NCBI GenBank assembly: GCA_003537695.1
Contig: DPRC01000161.1
Location: 10,320 to 15,337, forward strand
Direction: 5' to 3'
DNA length: 5,018 nt
DNA from: Polaribacter sp.
GTDB lineage: Bacteria; Bacteroidota; Bacteroidia; Flavobacteriales; Flavobacteriaceae
Shown: positions 1 to 5,018 of the stretch, piece by piece
Layout: each line of letters starts with the position of its first letter
Position numbering within the stretch: the first letter of the stretch is position 1
Position numbers and translations under genes: made by a program
Notes under the pieces: model-generated
What the model saw: only the letters and a program-made list of their open reading frames with translations
Database searches by the model: none
What the model was told of the DNA's origin: nothing

Positions 1-864
1 GATTACGATGTTACTGTCCGTGGAGCTATTTCTATTGGAAGAAGGTTACAAGACCCTCTGGCTGAATTGGTAAAGATTGATGCAAAATCGATTGGCGTTG
101 GACAATATCAGCACGATGTAGATCAAATCAAACTAAAAAAATCTTTAGATACTGTTGTAGCAAGCTGTGTAAATACCATTGGTGTAAATATCAATACTGC
201 CAGTGAGTCTTTATTAAGTTACGTTTCTGGAATTGGTCCAAAAATTGCAGAAAATATTGTAAATTATAGAAATGAAAATGGTTCATTCACCTCTAGGGTG
301 GCCATGAAAAAAGTCCCTCGTTTAGGAGGAAAAGCTTTTGAGCAAGCTGCTGGTTTTTTAAGAATTAAAAATGGAAAGAATCCTTTAGACAATTCTGCAG
401 TGCATCCAGAAAGTTATGGATTGGTTGATAAAATGGCGAAAGATTTAAAGAAAAGTATTTCTGAGTTCATTGGAAATAAAGAAATTTTACAAAAAATCCC
501 TTTAGACAAACACACTACCGAAACCATTGGTTTGCCAACGCTTCAAGACATTCTTAGAGAATTAGAAAAGCCAGGTGTAGATCCAAGAGCAAAAGCAAAA
601 GTATTTTCTTTTGATGCTGGGATTAAAACAATTTCGGATATAAGAATTGGTCAAATGCTGCCTGGAATTGTAAATAATATCACCAATTTTGGCTGTTTTG
701 TTGATATTGGAACCAAAGAAAGTGGATTAATTCATGTTTCTAACTTGTCCGATACCTTTGTCAAAGATGTAAGTGCTATCGTTCGTTTGCAACAACAAAT
801 AATAGTAAAAGTTTTGGAAGTAGATGTCGTGAGAAAACGAATTCAATTGGCTTTAGTGAAATAG
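1..864 (+). CDS. tex: Tex family RNA-binding transcriptional accessory protein, C-terminal part (5' truncated by window edge)
   Basis: Tex is a conserved cytoplasmic nucleic-acid-binding protein linked to transcription and RNA metabolism. Its family order is N-terminal helices, YqgF/RNase H-like domain, helix-hairpin-helix (HhH) pair, and C-terminal S1 domain. The frame is open from base 1, giving 287 residues of a protein usually around 700-780 long. Visible parts are: the end of the YqgF-like region with the family signature RRLQDPLAELVKI and SIGVGQYQHDV (fragment residues ~14-40); GVNINTAS (~61-68), which leads into the first HhH with GIGPKIAENIV (~77-87); the second HhH with KVPRLGGKAFEQAAGFLRI (~104-122); and an S1 fold (~209-287) with NFGCFVDIG, GLIHVSNLSD and KVLEVD. 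The TTG at 67 is internal, not a start, because conserved Tex sequence continues upstream of it. The protein ends a few residues after the S1 domain at TAG 862-864. Nothing looks degenerate. Identification is firm; the biological role is from family knowledge. Confidence 0.96.
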   Translation, partial: DYDVTVRGAISIGRRLQDPLAELVKIDAKSIGVGQYQHDVDQIKLKKSLDTVVASCVNTIGVNINTASESLLSYVSGIGPKIAENIVNYRNENGSFTSRVAMKKVPRLGGKAFEQAAGFLRIKNGKNPLDNSAVHPESYGLVDKMAKDLKKSISEFIGNKEILQKIPLDKHTTETIGLPTLQDILRELEKPGVDPRAKAKVFSFDAGIKTISDIRIGQMLPGIVNNITNFGCFVDIGTKESGLIHVSNLSDTFVKDVSAIVRLQQQIIVKVLEVDVVRKRIQLALVK

Positions 865-909
865 TTATTCAACTTATTAACTTTACAGTAAAAATCTTAA
901 ATATTTTCT

Positions 910-917
910 TATTTTCG
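910..917 (+). promoter_or_regulatory. Possible Bacteroidota-type -7 box upstream of topB (weak)
   Basis: The 70-bp gap between tex and topB contains TATTTTCG, which matches the Bacteroidota -7 consensus TAnnTTTG except for one base, 17 bases before the topB ATG. The only candidate -33 element is a poor TTTA/TTAC around 882-886, with a spacer at or beyond the long end of the normal range. The gap has no GC-rich hairpin followed by a T run, so no intrinsic terminator for tex is seen, and read-through from tex into topB remains possible. This is a pattern match in AT-rich DNA and could be chance. Confidence 0.2.
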
Positions 918-934
918 ACCATCAAAAATAACCA

Positions 935-3280
935 ATGAAAGTCTGTATTGCAGAAAAGCCAAGTGTCGCTAGAGAAATTGCTTCCATACTAGGAGCCAAC
1001 ACAAAACGTGACGGCTACTATGAAGGCAATGGCTATGCGGTTACCTACACATTTGGTCATTTATGCACACTTTTAGAACCAAAAGATTACAAAGCACATT
1101 GGAAGAGTTGGGATCTAAATAATCTGCCAATGCTCCCAGAACGCTTTGATACCAAAGTTACTGGAGACGCAGGAATTAAAAAACAATTTAATATTGTAAA
1201 ATCGTTATTCGATACTGCTTCGGTGGTGATCAATTGTGGAGATGCGGGAACCGAAGGAGAACTCATTCAACGTTGGGTTATCAACCAATGCAATTATAAA
1301 GGAGAGGTGCAACGTTTGTGGATTTCTTCACTGACAGAAGAGGCTATTAAAGAAGGTTTTAAAAACTTAAAACCTTCTTCCAATTATGATAATTTATATT
1401 ATGCTGGCTATTCTAGGGCTATTGGAGATTGGTTGCTAGGTTTAAATGCTACGCGCTTGTACACCGTAAAATTTGGCGGTTACAAACAAGTTTTATCGGT
1501 GGGAAGAGTACAGACACCTACCTTAGCAATGATTGTTAATCGACATTTAGAAATTAACAATTTTAAACCACAAGCTTATTGGGAACTGCAAACAACCTAT
1601 AGAGACACCCTCTTCAATTACGAAGAAGGGCGCTTTCTCAAACAGGAAGATGGACAGGTTTTAGCTTCAAAAGTAAAAGAATCTGATTTTGAAATTGTCA
1701 CCGTTACGAAAAAGAAAGGAAAGGAATACGCTCCTAAGCTTTTTGATTTAACAGGCTTGCAAGTGTACTGTAATAATAAATTTGGTTTCTCAGCAGATGA
1801 AACCTTAAAAATGGTACAGAAATTATACGAGATGAAAGTGGTTACCTATCCGAGAGTGGATACTACTTTTTTACCAAACGATGTGTATCCAAAAATTGCA
1901 GGTATTTTGTCAAAATTAACAAATTACAGTCAACTTACACAACCGCTTTTAACTGGTAAAATTAAAAAATCAAAGCGTGTTTTTGATGATAAAAAAGTAA
2001 CCGATCACCATGCTATAATTCCCACAGGAATTCAGGGAAACCTACAATACAACCAACAACAGGTGTATGATATCATTACGCGACGGTTTATCGGTGTTTT
2101 TTATCCAGATTCTGATGTTTCTAATACGGCCGTTATTGGCAAGGCTGCAGAAGTTCCTTTTAAAACTACTGGGAAAGAAATTATTACCAAAGGTTGGCGG
2201 GTTGCTTTTGAAACAGAAGAAAGTAAAGTTAAAAAGGAGTTAAACGAACAACTTACATTGCCTTCTTTTAGTAAAGGTGAACGCGGAATACATGCGCCAT
2301 CCTTTTTAGAAAAGGAAACAAAACCCCCACGAAATTTTACGGAGGCAAGTTTACTGCGCGCCATGGAAACTGCTGGAAAGCAAGTAGACGATGATGAAAT
2401 GCGCGAACTTATGAAGGAAAATGGTATTGGAAGACCCTCTACCAGAGCAAGTATTATAGAAACGCTATTTAGAAGAAAATATATTGAGCGTAAGAAAAAA
2501 TTAGTCGTTCCTACACAAACGGGAATTGATTTAATTCTGATCATTGACAATGAATTATTAAAGTCTGCAGAATTGACAGGGCGTTGGGAAAAGCGTCTTA
2601 AGGAAATCGAAAGAGGCGCCTTTAATGCAGGGACCTTTATTAATAATATGAAGAAAATGGTGGACGAACTCGTTGTAGAAGTTCGCTCTAATACCTCGAA
2701 AAAAAGGATTTCTGCCCTTGCTCCAAAAGTGCAAGCATCCGTAAAATCTACGGGGCAAAAAGTAAAATCGTCTGCAAGCTCCAAAAAGGAGGTCTTTGGA
2801 AAAACCTGTCCAAAATGTAAGAAAGGAACACTGTTAAAAGGTTCTACTGCATTTGGTTGTTCAGAATATAAAAATAACTGTACCCTTAAAATTCCTTTTG
2901 AAATTTTCGGGAAGAAAATTTCTGAAAATCAACTCATTCGATTATTAGATAAGGGATGTACAACCAATTTAAAAGGATTTAAAATAGCTACAGGTACTGC
3001 AGAAGGGTTGCTGCGTTTTGATGCAGATTTCAGCTTAAAATTAGAAGAAAAACAACAGGTTCCTTTAAAAAAAGAAGCCAATACTGCCCCACAGCGGCAC
3101 CCAGAAAAAATTGCCTGTCCAAAATGTAAAAAAGGAACTGTGCTGAAAGGGAAAACCGGCTATGGTTGTTCACAATATACTACAGGTTGTGATTTTGTCT
3201 TCACTTTTGATGCTATCAAAAAAACAGCAAATGGTGCGCCATTGACAAAGGAATTGGTATTGAAAATTATCAGTAAATAA
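935..3280 (+). CDS. topB: DNA topoisomerase III (type IA)
   Basis: This is a cytoplasmic type IA topoisomerase that cuts one strand, forms a 5'-phosphotyrosine link, passes strands, and so relaxes negative supercoils and decatenates DNA. It has 781 residues. The TOPRIM domain (~1-150) has IAEKPSVAREIA with the conserved Glu7 and the acidic motif GDAGTEGELIQRW (102-114). The central core has SVGRVQTPTLAMI (188-200), the catalytic Tyr305 in VTYPRVDT followed by Arg307, TDHHAIIPT (356-364), and GIGRPSTRASIIETL (497-511). A Lys/Ser-rich linker (~587-620) leads to two zinc-ribbon-like modules (Cys625/628/642/649 and Cys728/731/745/752). Between them lies a TOPRIM C-terminal-repeat-like segment (~662-705). 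The start is the first ATG after an in-frame TAA at 929-931. The leader is A-rich without a Shine-Dalgarno sequence, normal for Bacteroidota. It lies 70 bp after tex. Chromosomal and mobile-element TopB proteins of Bacteroidota are similar, but no conjugation genes are visible here. Identification is firm. Confidence 0.97.
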   Translation: MKVCIAEKPSVAREIASILGANTKRDGYYEGNGYAVTYTFGHLCTLLEPKDYKAHWKSWDLNNLPMLPERFDTKVTGDAGIKKQFNIVKSLFDTASVVINCGDAGTEGELIQRWVINQCNYKGEVQRLWISSLTEEAIKEGFKNLKPSSNYDNLYYAGYSRAIGDWLLGLNATRLYTVKFGGYKQVLSVGRVQTPTLAMIVNRHLEINNFKPQAYWELQTTYRDTLFNYEEGRFLKQEDGQVLASKVKESDFEIVTVTKKKGKEYAPKLFDLTGLQVYCNNKFGFSADETLKMVQKLYEMKVVTYPRVDTTFLPNDVYPKIAGILSKLTNYSQLTQPLLTGKIKKSKRVFDDKKVTDHHAIIPTGIQGNLQYNQQQVYDIITRRFIGVFYPDSDVSNTAVIGKAAEVPFKTTGKEIITKGWRVAFETEESKVKKELNEQLTLPSFSKGERGIHAPSFLEKETKPPRNFTEASLLRAMETAGKQVDDDEMRELMKENGIGRPSTRASIIETLFRRKYIERKKKLVVPTQTGIDLILIIDNELLKSAELTGRWEKRLKEIERGAFNAGTFINNMKKMVDELVVEVRSNTSKKRISALAPKVQASVKSTGQKVKSSASSKKEVFGKTCPKCKKGTLLKGSTAFGCSEYKNNCTLKIPFEIFGKKISENQLIRLLDKGCTTNLKGFKIATGTAEGLLRFDADFSLKLEEKQQVPLKKEANTAPQRHPEKIACPKCKKGTVLKGKTGYGCSQYTTGCDFVFTFDAIKKTANGAPLTKELVLKIISK
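1350..1379. repeat. Perfect 13-bp inverted repeat with 4-nt loop inside topB
   Basis: Arms 1350-1362 and 1367-1379 are exact reverse complements around the loop AAAC. The 5' arm reads AAGAAGGTTTTAA. Only 3 of the 13 pairs are GC, so the RNA hairpin would be of moderate stability. It lies within topB codons for residues ~139-149 (KEGFKNLKPSS), just after the TOPRIM motif. No clean T run follows on either strand, so it is not a standard terminator. A function is not shown. Confidence 0.85.
2805..3280 (+). repeat. Tandem duplication of the Cys4 module in the topB tail
   Basis: Two in-frame copies, beginning at 2805 and 3114, encode CPKCKKGT(L/V)LKG followed by (F/Y)GCS(E/Q)Y and a last Cys. Both have the identical spacing CxxC-x13-C-x6-C, offset by exactly 103 codons. 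The DNA keeps a 16-bp identical block (2805-2820 and 3114-3129), followed after one mismatch by eight more identical bases. The first copy continues into a GFK...LRFDADFSLKL segment. The second stops after the helix resembling ISENQLIRLLDKG (here LTKELVLKIISK), so it is a partial copy. Zinc binding and DNA contact are inferred from type IA topoisomerase tails. Confidence 0.85.
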
Positions 3281-3385
3281 TTTATTTACAGTCACTTACC
3301 TTTTAATTTCCAACAAACTAGTTTCAAAGACCTGCGTGTTTTTAGAATTATTATCTTACATTGGATGCTATTAACACAGTGATTC

Positions 3386-4306
3386 ATGGATTTTACAAAC
3401 CCGCTTATATATGGTGTCCCCTGTTTTCTTGGTCTTATTTTAGTAGAATTAGCCTATAGCAAGCATCATAAAAAATCAGAAAAAAAAGCACTTTACAAAT
3501 GGAAAGATTTCGCGGCTAGCATGACCATGGGCATTGGTTCTGCAATTTTAGCACCGCTGACAAAAACCATTGCTGCTATCGTTCTTTTTAATTTTGTTTA
3601 TGAGTTATTCAACCCACTAGTAGGCGGAATTCGAATGAATATCATGGGCTATGAGTCTTTTGGATATGCGTGGTACATCTGGCTTTCATGTCAGTTTTTA
3701 GACGACTTTAGTTATTATTGGTTTCATCGCCAAAACCATAACATCCGATTTCTTTGGGCAGCGCACGTAGTGCACCATTCTTCTAATAACTTTAATTTGG
3801 GAACCGCCGTTAGAAACGGTTGGTTTACCGTATTGTACAAGCCTTTTTTTTATATGTGGATTCCTGCCCTTGGTTTTCCTCCAGAAATGTTAGTTGTTTG
3901 TCTCGGAATTGAGGCTTTGTGGCAATTTCAATTGCATTCCGTATATGTTCCAAAACTAGGTTTTATAGAAAAAATAATGAATACACATACCATGCACCAG
4001 GTACACCACGCGCAAAACTCGGCATATATGGATAAAAATCATGGCGGTTTTTTAAATATTTTTGATCGAATATTTGGAACTTGGAAGGAACTTGATGAAA
4101 AAATTGAAATAAAGTATGGCGTTACCCATGCTCCGGATTCCTATCATCCAATCACTATTTTAACCCATGAATATAAAGATATTTGGAGGGATGTGAAAAA
4201 ATCTAAAAACTGGTATCACAAATTCATGTATGTTTTTGCTGCTCCGGGATGGAGTCATGATGGAAGCACACAAACCATTAAGCAACAAAGAAAAAACAAG
4301 TACTAA
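3386..4306 (+). CDS. Membrane di-iron hydroxylase, sterol desaturase/fatty acid hydroxylase superfamily (alkylglycerol monooxygenase-like)
   Basis: This is a 306-residue integral-membrane protein, predicted to use a non-haem di-iron centre and O2 to hydroxylate or desaturate a lipid. The histidine boxes are complete: HRQNH (114-118), HVVHH (127-131) and HQVHH (204-208), plus His184 in WQFQLHS, often an extra ligand in this superfamily. Hydrophobic segments lie at about 6-22, 44-75, 93-112 and 145-185. The blocks [33 protein letters not shown] and [18 protein letters not shown] resemble animal alkylglycerol monooxygenase (AGMO/TMEM195) more than CrtZ-type carotene hydroxylases or sterol C4/C5 enzymes. 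The soluble tail (~232-306), with FAAPGW near the end, looks typical of Bacteroidota members. An in-frame TGA at 3380-3382 makes the ATG the first possible start. The 105-bp upstream gap shows no terminator and only a weak -7-like TACATTGG at 3357-3364. The substrate is unknown: ether lipid, fatty acid or sterol-like lipid are all possible. Confidence 0.9.
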   Translation: MDFTNPLIYGVPCFLGLILVELAYSKHHKKSEKKALYKWKDFAASMTMGIGSAILAPLTKTIAAIVLFNFVYELFNPLVGGIRMNIMGYESFGYAWYIWLSCQFLDDFSYYWFHRQNHNIRFLWAAHVVHHSSNNFNLGTAVRNGWFTVLYKPFFYMWIPALGFPPEMLVVCLGIEALWQFQLHSVYVPKLGFIEKIMNTHTMHQVHHAQNSAYMDKNHGGFLNIFDRIFGTWKELDEKIEIKYGVTHAPDSYHPITILTHEYKDIWRDVKKSKNWYHKFMYVFAAPGWSHDGSTQTIKQQRKNKY

Positions 4307-4524
4307 TCAATCATGTTTTTTAAGTAAAAATTCTCCACCTTTTCTCTGGCCCAAGGGGTTGTTCTTAAAAACTTTAAACTCGACTTGTAGGTAGGGTTAT
4401 TTTTAAATGCATTGATGTTTAATGTATCTCCCAATTCTTCCCAGCCATATTCACGAAATAATTGTTCTAACATCGTTGCTAGTTTTATGCCGTGTAAAGG
4501 ATTGTTAACTTGTTCTCCACTCAT
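4303..4524 (-). CDS. VF530/DUF2132 family small protein
   Basis: This 73-residue protein matches the VF530 (DUF2132) family along nearly its whole length. It has NPLHGIKL (8-15), [19 protein letters not shown] (26-44) and the signature [19 protein letters not shown] (46-64). Members are short, soluble, single-domain helical proteins. I recall a structural study proposing nucleic-acid binding, but the cellular role is not established. The ATG at 4524 overlaps the TGA of the upstream dehydrogenase gene as ATGA, and no Shine-Dalgarno sequence precedes it, so translation is probably coupled. At the other end its TAG overlaps the stop of the convergent hydroxylase gene by four bases (CTAA at 4303-4306). 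The reading frame is intact and of normal family length, so it is a real gene despite its size. Confidence 0.9.
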   Translation of the reverse strand: MSGEQVNNPLHGIKLATMLEQLFREYGWEELGDTLNINAFKNNPTYKSSLKFLRTTPWAREKVENFYLKNMID

Positions 4525-5018
4525 GATACTGTCGAATTTGCAATTATTAAAATTTTATCTGAATCTAGAAAGACTTCTTGTGTTTTACTTCTTGCTACTA
4601 TTTGCATGCATTTTGCAATTTTTTCTGGATGGATGATGCGGAATTTTTTAAAATCACCAATAAGAATGGGATTTAACAGCCTCATAGCGACTTTCGCAAT
4701 TTTTTCACCTAACCGATACTCATTGCGATGCCCTCCAATCAAAGAAGGCCTTAAAATAAAAGTATGGGGCACATTTTGCAAGAGCACATCGCACTCCATC
4801 TCTCCTTTTGTTTTGCTATAGAAGACGCTACTCTTGCTATCTGCCCCCATCGAGGACAGGACTATAAAAGTAGCAATACCATTGCGCTTTGCAAGGGTTG
4901 CTGCGCTTACGGGAATCCCATAATCAATCGCTTTGTATTTTTTTTTATTTGGTGTTTTTAATGCTGTGGTGCCAATACAACAAAAAACCTCGTCTCCCGT
5001 AAATTGTTCTTGATACAA
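4521..5018 (-). CDS. HTATIP2/TIP30-like atypical SDR, NAD(P)-binding oxidoreductase, C-terminal part (5' truncated by window edge)
   Basis: The frame is open to the right edge, giving 165 residues. The N-terminal nucleotide-binding strand with its glycine motif lies outside the window. The TTG at the edge is most likely an internal Leu codon. Visible blocks are: [10 protein letters not shown] (~9-18), a strand typical of TIP30-like proteins; [20 protein letters not shown] (28-47); [10 protein letters not shown] (51-60), with the SDR Ser region; [10 protein letters not shown] (66-75), carrying Tyr67-x3-Lys71 of the SDR active site; [18 protein letters not shown] (88-105); and [21 protein letters not shown] (118-138). 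These match the atypical SDR group of HTATIP2 and bacterial NAD-dependent epimerase/dehydratase-like proteins. The substrate is unknown for bacterial members. The gene ends in TGA at 4521-4523, overlapping the ATG of the VF530 gene, so the two form a minus-strand pair whose promoter is outside the window. Confidence 0.9.
   Translation of the reverse strand: MYQEQFTGDEVFCCIGTTALKTPNKKKYKAIDYGIPVSAATLAKRNGIATFIVLSSMGADSKSSVFYSKTKGEMECDVLLQNVPHTFILRPSLIGGHRNEYRLGEKIAKVAMRLLNPILIGDFKKFRIIHPEKIAKCMQIVARSKTQEVFLDSDKILIIANSTVS

Noticed and set aside
67..69. TTG as a translation start for the left-edge gene
   Set aside because: Conserved Tex sequence (RGAISIGRRLQDPLAE) continues upstream in the same frame to base 1, so this codon is internal.
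2101..2784. Long minus-strand open frame (227 codons), with a shorter one at 2558-2758, opposite topB
   Set aside because: Both lie entirely inside the conserved topB coding region. Their Ser/Phe-rich translations resemble no family and mirror the Lys/Glu-rich sense codons, so they are antisense shadows.
2900..2922. 9-bp perfect inverted repeat (GAAATTTTC / GAAAATTTC, 5-nt loop) in topB
   Set aside because: Short, almost entirely AT and inside coding sequence. A match of this size is not surprising by chance in AT-rich DNA.
935..3280. topB as a marker of a conjugative or integrative element
   Set aside because: TopB often occurs on such elements in Bacteroidota, but here it sits between tex and a lipid hydroxylase, with no relaxase, transfer, integrase or repeat-end sequence visible.
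3315..3324. 10-bp palindrome AAACTAGTTT in the gap before the hydroxylase gene
   Set aside because: A single short AT-rich palindrome with no second copy and no recognised regulator site; not enough to call an operator.
4412..4961. Three plus-strand open frames (4412-4636, 4510-4821, 4764-4961)
   Set aside because: They run opposite the VF530 and TIP30-like genes, which have clear family motifs. The plus-strand translations show no recognisable domain.

Overview
The window is an ordinary-looking stretch of a Bacteroidota chromosome, most likely from a marine-type Flavobacteriaceae member. The reasons are the AT-rich composition (by eye), the absence of Shine-Dalgarno sequences before the starts (A-rich leaders instead), and the flavobacterial flavour of the Tex, TopB and membrane-hydroxylase proteins. 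Genus-level placement is not possible from the sequence alone.

Layout: (1) positions 1-864, plus strand: the C-terminal ~40% of the RNA-binding protein Tex (end of the YqgF-like region, helix-hairpin-helix pair, S1 domain), cut by the left edge. (2) 935-3280, plus strand: a complete type IA DNA topoisomerase III (TopB) of 781 residues, with two zinc-ribbon-like modules in the tail. (3) 3386-4306, plus strand: a complete integral-membrane di-iron hydroxylase of the sterol desaturase/fatty acid hydroxylase superfamily, resembling alkylglycerol monooxygenase. (4) 4303-4524, minus strand: a small VF530/DUF2132 protein. (5) 4521-5018, minus strand: the C-terminal part of an HTATIP2/TIP30-like atypical short-chain dehydrogenase, cut by the right edge. 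Genes 4 and 5 overlap by ATGA and form a translationally coupled minus-strand pair. Genes 3 and 4 converge and overlap at their stop codons.

Tex and TopB both act in nucleic-acid housekeeping, but their 70-bp separation does not prove an operon. The hydroxylase probably acts on membrane lipids and has no evident functional link to its neighbours. No stretch over 300 bases lacks a gene. I see no tRNA, rRNA, CRISPR array, insertion sequence, prophage or defence-system signature. The points worth a second look are modest: a perfect 13-bp hairpin inside topB, the duplicated and truncated zinc module of TopB, its altered TOPRIM acidic motif, the AGMO-like hydroxylase, and the coupling of a VF530 gene to a TIP30-like dehydrogenase. 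I did not find a convincing undescribed system.
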